Positions 51,980 through 59,172 of a stretch of DNA of 64,000 bases are shown in pieces (position 1 is the first letter of the stretch; each line of letters begins with the position of its first letter). The notes under the pieces were generated by a model. It did no database searches. It was not told where the DNA came from and saw nothing but the letters and a program-made list of their open reading frames with translations. The DNA is from Dawidia soli (lineage in GTDB: Bacteria; Bacteroidota; Bacteroidia; Cytophagales; Cyclobacteriaceae), in the NCBI RefSeq assembly GCF_018598185.1, contig NZ_JAHESC010000001.1, positions 248,001-312,000 of the forward strand. The letters run 5' to 3'. Position numbers and translations under genes: made by a program.

Positions 51980-52231
51980 TTAGGACGGCACTTCACGGAT
52001 AATCGTCATTTCACCGGCGGCATGGGTGCCTTTTAGGGTGTAGGTCAGGCTGGCTATACGAGCTTTGTATTTCGCGCGGTTGGAGAGCATGACGACGATG
52101 GATGCGCCTTCGCGTAGGGTGCCTGCCTCCAGGTCATGGCGATGTAATGCGATGGGGCAAACGACGGGTTGGCCGGCGAGGAAGGCGGCATCCTGGAGTT
52201 TGTTCTCTAATGTGTAATATTGCATCATCAT
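51980..52231 (-). CDS. Hypothetical 83-aa protein
   Basis: A small beta-rich protein starting MMMQYYTLENKLQDAAFLAG, followed by QPVVCPIALHRHDLEAG and ASIVVMLSNRAKYKARIASLTYTL. The pattern suggests a small barrel. I do not recognise a family. It is divergent from the GAF-PAS sensor kinase with only 50 bp between the starts, so they may share control. The preceding 250 bp (51728-51979) show no gene. Confidence 0.55.
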   Translation of the reverse strand: MMMQYYTLENKLQDAAFLAGQPVVCPIALHRHDLEAGTLREGASIVVMLSNRAKYKARIASLTYTLKGTHAAGEMTIIREVPS

Positions 52232-52281
52232 TCGTATCTTAAGTAATAGTTCCTTTTGCAGGAGCTTTTGTATTCACCACC

Positions 52282-54720
52282 ATGATCAATGGAAAAAAGG
52301 CCTCCCTCCAGCCGTTTCCAGCCGACCACAGGAATGTTGACTCCTTGTGGCATGCGCTGCAAACTACGCTGACCGGAAAAACCGGCCAGGCCTTCTTTGA
52401 CACGGCCGTCACCAGCCTCAATGTACTACTGGACGCCGATATAACCTTCATCGGCACCTTTTCTGCCTCGCAAACAACGGTCAGTACCCTGGCGGTCTGC
52501 GATCGCAGCGGCATGCTGGAAAATATACAGTATCCGTTGGCGGGCGGCCCGTGTGATGAAGTACGAAAAAGCGGGGCGATGGTGTTTTACGACGGCATTG
52601 CTGCCCGCCACCCGCACATACCTTTTCTCCGTGCCCGGGCCATCGACGGCTACGTGGGCATTCCTATTTGCGACCTGGACCGCAGCCCTGTGGGTATTAT
52701 CGTCAGCTTGTTCAAACGGCCTGTGCTCGATTCTGAGCGTGTTCGGCTTACGTTCGAGTTCCTGTCATTGCGCATCGGCAGCGAGCTGGAGCGCATCGCA
52801 CTCGAACAACGGCTGCGCGACCAGCAGGTGCAGGGCGAGAGCCGGTTGCGCGAGGCCTTCAAGCGTGAGCTGGCGCTCAGCCACCAGCTCAAACAGCGCG
52901 AAGAGTGGTACCTGTTTGCGTTGCAGGTGGGAAACCTGGCGGTATACGATTGGTATCCGCAAGAGGATAAGACCGTCTTTAATACAAAATTATACGAGCT
53001 GATCGGCCACGACGCCGGCGAATTCAACCCGACGTTTACGCAGTGGCTGTCGCTGGTCCATCCGGAGGAGCAAGCATGTTTTGCCGAGCGCAAGCATGCC
53101 TATGCGCCCATGGCCAGCCAGCCGGCCATACAAATATATCGCCTGCAGGATCGCGCCGGCACCTACCGTTGGATCGAAGACCAGCACATGCCCATCGAGT
53201 GGGATGCCGAGGGCCGCGTGACGCGCATCATCGGCATCATCAAGGACATCGATGCCGAGAAGCGTTCGGCCGATGCCCTGAGCAAGCTCAACAAGGACTT
53301 GCGCGAAAGCGAGGACCGCTGGGCCTATGCGCTGGAAGGCAACGGCGACGGTGTGTATGAATGGAGGATCAGTACCCGGCAGTTCTATTTCTCGCCGCGT
53401 GCCAAAGAGATCATGGGCATCGACCTGGGACCGGAACAAGACTTTAGCCGTTTTATCCGGCACGTGCATCCCGACCTGCGCAGCGAGTTCAGGGCTAACT
53501 TCGAAACAAGCCTGCGTCCGCCGTACCACCCGTTTACGATGGAAGTACAGGTGCTGGACGACGCCCGCGACTACCGTTGGATCATGTTCCGCGCGAAGGT
53601 GGTGGAGGTAGACGATGATAACAACCCGCAACGCATGGTGGGCACGGTCACCGACCTGTCCGATCACAAGGTGATCCAGAAGGAGCTGACCATCTACGAA
53701 GAGATGATCAAGCAGAACCATTCGGCCATTCTCTTTACTTCGATGGACGGCACGATCGAGTTCCTGAACGACACGGCCGTCGAGCTGCTGGGGTATAAAC
53801 AACACGAGATCATTGAAAAGGATATTGCCACCTTGCTGCCAGAGCCATCGGCCGAGCACCTGCTGCAAGAGCACTGCCGCAGCCAGCAGGAGTTTATTAC
53901 ACAGTCCGGCCGGCGGTTGCTGACGCAGGTCGTGACATCGTTGATCCGCCAGGATGGCGACCCCATGGGCTTTGTGATCAACATCCTCGACATTACCGAA
54001 CGCAAACGCCTGGAGGACGAAGTCACCGCGCTGACGATGACCAAGCTCGAGATCGAGCTGGAGATGCAGCGCAAGCTGACGGAGATGATCATCCTGGTAC
54101 AGGAGAATGAAAAAGAAAGCATTGCCCGTGAGCTGCACGACGGCGTGGGACAATTGCTGAGCCTGGTCAAGCTGCAGCTGGAAGGCCTGCACGACGTACT
54201 GACGCCGGAGCAACAACGGCAATGCAGGAGTGTACAGGAGCTGCTGCTGCACGTCACGACCGATATCAAGAGCCTGACGAGCGACCTGATGCCGCTCAGC
54301 ATTCGCAACCTGGGGCTGGAGAGCGCGATCACCGCGCTGCTGGAGCGCTACCAGGTGTTCCGTGGCAAACAGGTAACGATCCAATGCAAGATCAACCTCG
54401 ACGGCTTCGAGCCGGAGCAGGCGCCGGCGATGCACATCTACCGCATTGCGCAGGAGGGTGTCAACAATGCGATGAAGTATGCGCAGGCCACGTCGCTGTC
54501 GGTGATGGTGATGAAGTTAAAGAACAGCCTGCACCTGTTGATCGAAGACAACGGTAAAGGTTTTGATGTAGACGAAGCATTGAGCAGACAAAACAGTTTT
54601 GGCCTCAAAACGATGGTCGAGCGGGCGCGCCTGCTGCACGGCAAGCTGCTGGTGAACTCGGCCAGCCGGGCCGGCACGACGATCAGCCTCACTATACCCC
54701 TAAACGCAGACGTATCATGA
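52282..54720 (+). CDS. GAF-PAS3 sensor histidine kinase (NarX/DesK-type, HisKA_3)
   Basis: An 812-residue soluble kinase with no membrane helix. Order: GAF domain (about 10-170; CDEVRKSGAMVFYDG and DGYVGIPICDLDRSPVGII), a coiled coil (about 175-215), three PAS/PAC units (about 220-335, 345-465, 475-590), a HisKA_3 dimerisation helix with the phospho-His in SIARELHDGVGQLLSLVK, and HATPase_c (YRIAQEGVNNAMKYAQA, DNGKGFD, SFGLKTMVERARLL). The stop overlaps the LuxR-type regulator by 4 bp (ATGA), forming a cognate pair. Confidence 0.93.
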   Translation: MINGKKASLQPFPADHRNVDSLWHALQTTLTGKTGQAFFDTAVTSLNVLLDADITFIGTFSASQTTVSTLAVCDRSGMLENIQYPLAGGPCDEVRKSGAMVFYDGIAARHPHIPFLRARAIDGYVGIPICDLDRSPVGIIVSLFKRPVLDSERVRLTFEFLSLRIGSELERIALEQRLRDQQVQGESRLREAFKRELALSHQLKQREEWYLFALQVGNLAVYDWYPQEDKTVFNTKLYELIGHDAGEFNPTFTQWLSLVHPEEQACFAERKHAYAPMASQPAIQIYRLQDRAGTYRWIEDQHMPIEWDAEGRVTRIIGIIKDIDAEKRSADALSKLNKDLRESEDRWAYALEGNGDGVYEWRISTRQFYFSPRAKEIMGIDLGPEQDFSRFIRHVHPDLRSEFRANFETSLRPPYHPFTMEVQVLDDARDYRWIMFRAKVVEVDDDNNPQRMVGTVTDLSDHKVIQKELTIYEEMIKQNHSAILFTSMDGTIEFLNDTAVELLGYKQHEIIEKDIATLLPEPSAEHLLQEHCRSQQEFITQSGRRLLTQVVTSLIRQDGDPMGFVINILDITERKRLEDEVTALTMTKLEIELEMQRKLTEMIILVQENEKESIARELHDGVGQLLSLVKLQLEGLHDVLTPEQQRQCRSVQELLLHVTTDIKSLTSDLMPLSIRNLGLESAITALLERYQVFRGKQVTIQCKINLDGFEPEQAPAMHIYRIAQEGVNNAMKYAQATSLSVMVMKLKNSLHLLIEDNGKGFDVDEALSRQNSFGLKTMVERARLLHGKLLVNSASRAGTTISLTIPLNADVS

Positions 54721-55349
54721 TCAAGATTGCACTCGCCGACGACCACGGCATCCTGCGGGAAGGCATGGCCTCTATCCTGCAGGCCTCCGGCAAAGTGGAG
54801 GTTGTAGCAGAGGCCGGCACCGTTGCCGAAGCGAAGACCTTGCTGGAGGAGCATCCCGAAGTCGAGATCTTATTGTGTGATATCAATTTCCCCGATGGCG
54901 ACGGCTACGAAGTGCTGGAATATGCCAAGAAGTATAACAAAGCCGTGCGCATCATTTTCCTGACGATGCACGACAAGTCGTCGTTTGCCACCAAAGCCAT
55001 CGAGGCCGGTGCCATGGGCTATCTCACCAAAGACGCTGCCAAGGAAGAGCTGCTGGCGGCGATCGCGGCGGCGAGCAGCGGCAAGAAATACTTCGGTCAG
55101 AATATCATGAGCAACATCGTGGAGAACATGAACAAACCGCGGGAGGGCTACGACTTTTTCCGCAAGGTGCTGTCCAAACGCGAGCTGGAAGTGCTGGAGC
55201 TCATCATCGAGGGCCTCGACACCGACGAGATCGCCGGGAAGCTCTTCATCAGCGAAAAGACCGCGGCCAACTACCGGAACAGCATCCTCCAAAAATGCGA
55301 CGTCAAGAACGTCGTGCAGCTTATCAAGCTGTACCTGCAGCACGCCTGA
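54717..55349 (+). CDS. NarL/LuxR-family response regulator
   Basis: A 210-residue regulator with a receiver domain (1-120; acidic ALADDHGILREG, phosphoacceptor Asp in LLCDINFPDGDG, Thr in FLTMHDK, Lys in YLTKDAAKEEL) and a C-terminal LuxR HTH (SKRELEVLELIIEGLDTDEIAGKL, then ISEKTAANYRNSILQK). Translationally coupled to the GAF-PAS kinase. A multi-palindrome block lies 13 bp after its stop. Confidence 0.95.
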   Translation: MIKIALADDHGILREGMASILQASGKVEVVAEAGTVAEAKTLLEEHPEVEILLCDINFPDGDGYEVLEYAKKYNKAVRIIFLTMHDKSSFATKAIEAGAMGYLTKDAAKEELLAAIAAASSGKKYFGQNIMSNIVENMNKPREGYDFFRKVLSKRELEVLELIIEGLDTDEIAGKLFISEKTAANYRNSILQKCDVKNVVQLIKLYLQHA

Positions 55350-55361
55350 CCCTGCGGATCG

Positions 55362-55401
55362 CCCAATTCGAATTGGGAAATTTCCCAATCCGAATTGGGA
55401 A
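55362..55401. repeat. Nested palindromes after the response-regulator gene
   Basis: Three adjoining dyads: CCCAATTCGAATTGGG (55362-55377, perfect), GGGAAATTTCCC (55375-55386, perfect) and TTCCCAAT-CCGA-ATTGGGAA (55382-55401). They share arms, so alternative hairpins are mutually exclusive. No T run follows. Could be a terminator-like structure or an operator for the CheW gene. Confidence 0.6.
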
Positions 55402-55634
55402 TTCGCCCACCTATTTCTGAAACCTCCTATCGTTTGCGGCAGCGGGTTCCGCCTCATTTGTAGTCCAAAAAGCACGGGACTGACACGACCATTTTGACAA
55501 TGGTGCGACTGTAAAGGCGCCAGACGCCAATTGCCCGACTGAAACGTAGGGATTTTCGCAATTAAGAACGGTGATTTCCCCTGCAAAACAGATATCCCTA
55601 TAAGAACTGTTTATGAATGTGATCCCTTCGTAAC

Positions 55635-56150
55635 ATGATACGGCCTGGCGGAGATCAACAGCAAGCGGTGGACGACTCATACCTGACGTTCATGATGCAC
55701 CACCAGCATTTCGCAGTACATGTAAGCAAGGTTACCGAGCTGATGGAAATGTTACCGGTGACCCGTGTGCCGCGCGCGCCCGAGTACATGCGGGGCGTGC
55801 TCAACCTGCGGGGTAGTGCAGTGCCGGTGATCGATATGCGGGTGAAGCTCTCGCTACCGACCGCTGACGACACCATGGACACCTGTATTATCGTGCTACA
55901 CGTGAAGGCGGACCAGGAATTACTGAAGATCGGCGCGATCGTCGACAGCGTTTTCGAGGTGATCGAGGTCACGCCCGAAGCGATCCTGCCACCGGCCACG
56001 GTGGGCAACAAAGAGCTCACGCGTTTTATCGATGGTGTGATCAAGCTCGACAACAAGTTTATCGTAATCCTTGACATGGACAAGATATTCTCTCACGCAG
56101 AGTATACCGACATAAGGAGAGATGACCCGATAGACAGCCGGAGAGGATGA
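55635..56150 (+). CDS. CheW-like chemotaxis coupling protein
   Basis: A 171-residue single CheW domain: FMMHHQHFAVHVSKVTELMEMLPVTRVPRAPEYMRGVLNLRGSAVPVIDMR (given by key parts), then KIGAIVDSVFEVIEVTPEAI and KLDNKFIVILDMDKIF. The conserved coupling motif GVLNLRGxxVPVIDMR, including its Arg, is intact. It would link receptors to CheA, but neither is in the window. The downstream tiny ORF and kinase-like fragment are likely co-transcribed. The preceding 230 bp hold no gene apart from the palindrome block. Confidence 0.92.
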   Translation: MIRPGGDQQQAVDDSYLTFMMHHQHFAVHVSKVTELMEMLPVTRVPRAPEYMRGVLNLRGSAVPVIDMRVKLSLPTADDTMDTCIIVLHVKADQELLKIGAIVDSVFEVIEVTPEAILPPATVGNKELTRFIDGVIKLDNKFIVILDMDKIFSHAEYTDIRRDDPIDSRRG

Positions 56151-56163
56151 AGGAGATTATCGG

Positions 56164-56223
56164 ATGAGCATTGCCAGTGGAGTGAGCAGAAGAATAAACA
56201 CATCCATAACGGAAGTAAAATAG
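56164..56223 (+). CDS. Candidate 19-aa ORF behind a strong ribosome-binding site
   Basis: ATG at 56164 to TAG at 56221-56223 encodes MSIASGVSRRINTSITEVK. An AAGGAGA Shine-Dalgarno (56150-56156) overlapping the cheW stop sits 7 nt before the ATG, an unusually strong site for this lineage. It ends 8 bp before the next gene. It could be a leader or small protein; family unknown. Confidence 0.35.
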   Translation: MSIASGVSRRINTSITEVK

Positions 56224-56231
56224 AGATTGTG

Positions 56232-56528
56232 ATGGAAAGAGAAGGGGAGATCCTGCAACGGATGTATGAGCAAACGCGGCACTATGCATTTCACAACGAC
56301 CAGATGTTGCATGGGCCGCTGTTTCGGGTAAAAGGCATGTTGCAGCTGCTTCAGCAGGAATCGCGCCCTGCCGAGCAGGGAAAGCTGCTGGAGATGCTAC
56401 TGGCCGAAGTGGAGCAAATGGAACTGTCCGGCGACATGATGGCCCGCATGCTGGCCGAGTACGAGGCACGCATGCGGCAACTGATCGAAGGGGGAGGACA
56501 GAGCTCACTGCCCGGGCCGAAAGCCTGA
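56232..56528 (+). CDS. Small protein resembling a degenerate histidine-kinase DHp domain
   Basis: A 98-residue helical protein. The segment RHYAFHNDQMLHGPLFRVKGMLQLLQQE lines up with the H-box of Bacteroidota kinases (A-F-x-N-S-H-K-x-R-x-P-L-x-R-I-x-G-L-x-x-L-L). Asn, Pro-Leu, Arg and Gly are kept, but the phospho-His position is Gln. The second helix (LLEMLLAEVEQMELSGDMMARML) fits the rest of a two-helix dimerisation hairpin. There is no ATPase domain. It follows cheW and a tiny ORF on the same strand, so it may be a decoy or scaffold for a kinase (inference), or a gene fragment. Confidence 0.5.
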   Translation: MEREGEILQRMYEQTRHYAFHNDQMLHGPLFRVKGMLQLLQQESRPAEQGKLLEMLLAEVEQMELSGDMMARMLAEYEARMRQLIEGGGQSSLPGPKA

Positions 56529-57005
56529 AAGACCTCGTCGTTCTTTACGATCGACGATAGGGAGAAGGACTACGCAGCCGAAGACTATACCGTGCGCAAG
56601 TTCCAGCAGTGGGCACCGCGGTATACAACGCATGCAAACGGTAACGGTAAAAAGAGGCGGTTCGTATGGACAACATTCGTGCAAAGAAGGGTGTTGCCGT
56701 AATGCCGGACGACGCCGTAAGCGGTGAAGATTTTACGCCTATTAACCCCTAGGCGCAGGGTTATATATACCGTGCAACTACCCTGCACAGGGGAGGGAGC
56801 GGGTTGACAAAGAGTAAAATATATAGTAAAGACGGGTTATAGGTGAGCGCTATAGCCTGTCTTTTTTATTTTATCATTGCCAGACACGGACAGATTTTAG
56901 CCGACCGGCAACGTTTTTTTTGAAAAAAGGTAGATACCTGATATATCCGGTAAACGAGTTCTGCGTTATAGAGTTTAATTTTGCACTAAATATATTTTGA
57001 CAGGC
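56529..57005 (+). other. Interval with a terminator and possible short coding remnants
   Basis: The frame of the preceding gene stays open for about 55 codons past its TGA (TIDDREKDYAAEDYTVRKFQ), without an own start. A second short frame at 56666-56752 (28 residues, MDNIRAKKGVAVMPDD) has AGAGG upstream. A solid terminator at 56830-56868 closes whatever is transcribed. No annotated family. Confidence 0.35.
56830..56868 (+). terminator. Intrinsic terminator
   Basis: Arms AGACGGGTTATAG and CTATAGCCTGTCT (13 bp with two G-U pairs), 7-nt loop, then TTTTTTATTTT. It ends the cheW-side transcription unit or a separate short RNA. Confidence 0.85.
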
Positions 57006-57359
57006 ATGAGCGGGACCGAGACGATTGTGACATTGAGGCCAGATGGGAAGAAGGGTGTCGTTATGCCCAAACATCACTACGACGAGATCTGCGCCGTAGT
57101 ACTTTCCATCCTGGATACCGAAGAAGAGACCTTTACGCTCCACGCGCTGCTGGAACGTGCACAATCGAACCTGCCCGACATGATCGACAGCGATGTGAGC
57201 TGGTACGTACTGCAGGTGAAACTCGACCTGGAAGCACGCGGTTTGATCAAGGTAGTAACGCCCCCGTATAAAAAGCGCCTGTTCCTGCTGAAGCTGACCC
57301 GCCAGGGTGCCAAGCAGCTTCGGAACCAAAAAGCCCTGTCTGCACTGCGCGAAGACTGA
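57006..57359 (+). CDS. DUF6958-like small winged-helix protein
   Basis: A 117-residue protein: ETIVTLRPDGKKGVVMPKHHYD, then EICAVVLSILDTEEETFTLHALLERAQ and DVSWYVLQVKLDLEARGLIKVV. The layout (short beta strand 'LxPDGKxGV', helical bundle, 'SWYxxxVKLDLEARGLIE' wing) matches, to my memory, the DUF6958 group, predicted winged-helix proteins. A TAATTTTG -7 box (56976-56983) lies 22 nt before the ATG. The chosen ATG at 57006 lies three codons after an in-frame TTG. It precedes nrtR by 54 bp; function unknown. Confidence 0.65.
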   Translation: MSGTETIVTLRPDGKKGVVMPKHHYDEICAVVLSILDTEEETFTLHALLERAQSNLPDMIDSDVSWYVLQVKLDLEARGLIKVVTPPYKKRLFLLKLTRQGAKQLRNQKALSALRED

Positions 57360-57413
57360 TTTTTTAGCGCCGATCTTCGGATCACCCCCTAAAATTTGCT
57401 TCATTTACTGATC

Positions 57414-58097
57414 ATGAAGCAGTCTATCAAGGTTGCCGTAGACGCTGTCGTCTTTGGCTACGACCCCGAGAAAGGTATTTCCATTCTGTTGATCCGGCGG
57501 AAGTATGAGCCGTTTCAGAAGTCCTGGGCACTGCCCGGTGGCCTGGTCGGCAACGACGAATCGCTTGAAGACGCCGTGCGCCGCGAGCTGCTGGAAGAAT
57601 CAGGCGTGGACGTTCATTACCTCGAACAGTTATATTCCTTTGGAAAACCCGGCCGCGACCCGCGTAACCGGGTGGTGACCGTGGCTTATTTTGGCCTGGT
57701 GCGCCCGTCGGACTATCAACTGGCCGCCCAGACGGATGCCGAAGACGTTGCCTGGCACGGCATCGCCCAGATACCCAGGCTTGCCTTTGACCACCGGGCC
57801 ATTATCGACATGGCGATCACCCGCCTGCGCGGTAAGCTTGCCTATGAACCGGTAGGCTTTGAGCTGCTGGATAAGAAGTTTCCGTTCTCGGATCTCGAAA
57901 ACCTGTACCAGACGCTGCTTGGGCGCGAGATCGACCGGCGGAATTTTAAGAAGAAGATCATCGGCTACGGCTTTCTCGAAGAGCTGGACGAGACCATCCA
58001 GCGCAAAGCCGGCCGCCCTGCACACCTTTATCGCTTCAACAAAAAGAAATACGACGAGCTGAAAACGAAAGGCTACAACTTCGATCTCTTTCTGTAA
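57414..58097 (+). CDS. nrtR: NrtR-type Nudix transcriptional regulator of NAD metabolism
   Basis: A 227-residue protein with an N-terminal Nudix domain and a C-terminal winged helix, the NrtR architecture. NrtR represses NAD-biosynthesis genes and releases DNA on binding ADP-ribose. The Nudix box GGLVGNDESLEDAVRRELLE (continuing ESGV) is complete, so hydrolytic activity cannot be excluded. The HTH part (RRNFKKKIIGYGFLEELDET and GRPAHLYRFNKKKYDEL) is typical. A palindromic operator lies between this gene and nadM. ATG 57414 fits family starts. Confidence 0.9.
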   Translation: MKQSIKVAVDAVVFGYDPEKGISILLIRRKYEPFQKSWALPGGLVGNDESLEDAVRRELLEESGVDVHYLEQLYSFGKPGRDPRNRVVTVAYFGLVRPSDYQLAAQTDAEDVAWHGIAQIPRLAFDHRAIIDMAITRLRGKLAYEPVGFELLDKKFPFSDLENLYQTLLGREIDRRNFKKKIIGYGFLEELDETIQRKAGRPAHLYRFNKKKYDELKTKGYNFDLFL

Positions 58098-58210
58098 CCC
58101 CGGGGCTATGTATAAAAGCATGTAACTCCATCGATTGCAGAACGGATCGAGAAGAGTTGTTGTAGAAAATACGCAAATTATTTGAAGATGGTAAAACCTG
58201 TATGACCTAG

Positions 58211-58231
58211 TTTGCGTAAATATTACGCAAA
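58211..58231. promoter_or_regulatory. Probable NrtR operator
   Basis: Perfect dyad TTTGCGTAA-ATA-TTACGCAAA, 17 bp before the nadM ATG. A half-site (ATACGCAAAT, about 58169-58178) lies 42 bp upstream. Position and symmetry fit repression of the nadM-nadV-prs operon by NrtR. Confidence 0.78.
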
Positions 58232-58248
58232 TAGTAACCAATTTCAAT

Positions 58249-59145
58249 ATGACTAAAACAGGAGTTGTCATCGCCCGCTTCCAGTCGCCTTACCTGCACG
58301 AAGGCCACCAGGCGCTGATCACCTCGGTGCAGCAGCGGCATAACCAGGTAGTCATTGTCCTGGGCGTATCGCCCGTACGCGGCAGCCGTCGTAACCCGCT
58401 CGACTTTCCTACCCGCGAGCGGATGATCAAAAACGAGTTTCCCGACATCGTCGTATTGCCGCTGTCGGATCACCCGCTGGACACACGGTGGTCGCAGCAG
58501 CTCGACGCATTGCTGGCCTCTACGTTTCCCGGCGGGCAGTTTGTACTCTACGGCAGCCGCGACAGCTTTAAGGCCTACTACAGCGGTGTGCACGAAACGG
58601 TGGAGCTACCGGAAACGGGCCGTCACAATTCGACCCTCATCCGCGAGAAGATCAGTGACAAGGTGCTCGACTCGCGGGAGTTCCGCACGGGCATTATCTA
58701 CGCCTACGCCAACACATACCTGAAAGTATACCCCACGGTGGACGTGGCGCTGTTCCGGAACAACCGCACAGAGATACTGCTGGGCCGGAAAGACATCGAC
58801 AACAAATGGCGCGTACCGGGTGGCTTCGTCGACCCGACCGATGCCGGCTATGAAGAGGCTGCTGCGCGGGAGCTGCGCGAAGAATGTGGCAGGCTGGAGA
58901 TCTCTCCAATGCAGTATATGGCTTCCTTCCGCATGGACGACTGGCGGTACAGACGCGAAGAAGACAAGATCATCACCACGCTCTTTGCCACGGACTTCCT
59001 GGCCGGAACGCCGGTCGGCAGCGACGACATTGCCGAGGTAGCCTGGTTTACCCTGACCGATGTTGCCGCACTCATGGCCAACGGTCAGACGGCACCCGAA
59101 CACACGCCACAGCTGAGCGCTGTCCTGAATACCTACCTGAAGTGA
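58249..59145 (+). CDS. nadM: Bifunctional NMN adenylyltransferase / Nudix hydrolase
   Basis: A 298-residue fusion. Residues 1-175 form the nucleotidyltransferase that makes NAD from NMN and ATP: VVIARFQSPYLHEGHQALI with the HEGH (HxGH) motif, SPVRGSRRNPLDFPTRERMI, and NSTLIREKI (ISTTxIR-type). Residues 185-298 form a Nudix domain (WRVPGGFVDPTDAGYEEAAA then RELREECG) whose box is slightly irregular (Asp for the first Glu and one extra residue). Known homologues clear ADP-ribose. First gene of the NAD salvage operon, under the NrtR site. Confidence 0.94.
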   Translation: MTKTGVVIARFQSPYLHEGHQALITSVQQRHNQVVIVLGVSPVRGSRRNPLDFPTRERMIKNEFPDIVVLPLSDHPLDTRWSQQLDALLASTFPGGQFVLYGSRDSFKAYYSGVHETVELPETGRHNSTLIREKISDKVLDSREFRTGIIYAYANTYLKVYPTVDVALFRNNRTEILLGRKDIDNKWRVPGGFVDPTDAGYEEAAARELREECGRLEISPMQYMASFRMDDWRYRREEDKIITTLFATDFLAGTPVGSDDIAEVAWFTLTDVAALMANGQTAPEHTPQLSAVLNTYLK

Positions 59146-59172
59146 CACTTCCCATCTCTAAATACCATCGGT

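Noticed and set aside
52990-54435. 481-codon minus-strand frame opposite the GAF-PAS kinase
   Set aside because: Antisense shadow; no domain.
55411-55680. 89-codon minus-strand frame overlapping the cheW start
   Set aside because: No family feature, overlaps a certain gene and has unlikely composition.
56585-56788. 67-codon minus-strand frame
   Set aside because: Cys/Val-rich with no similarity; the terminator polarity here supports plus-strand transcription.
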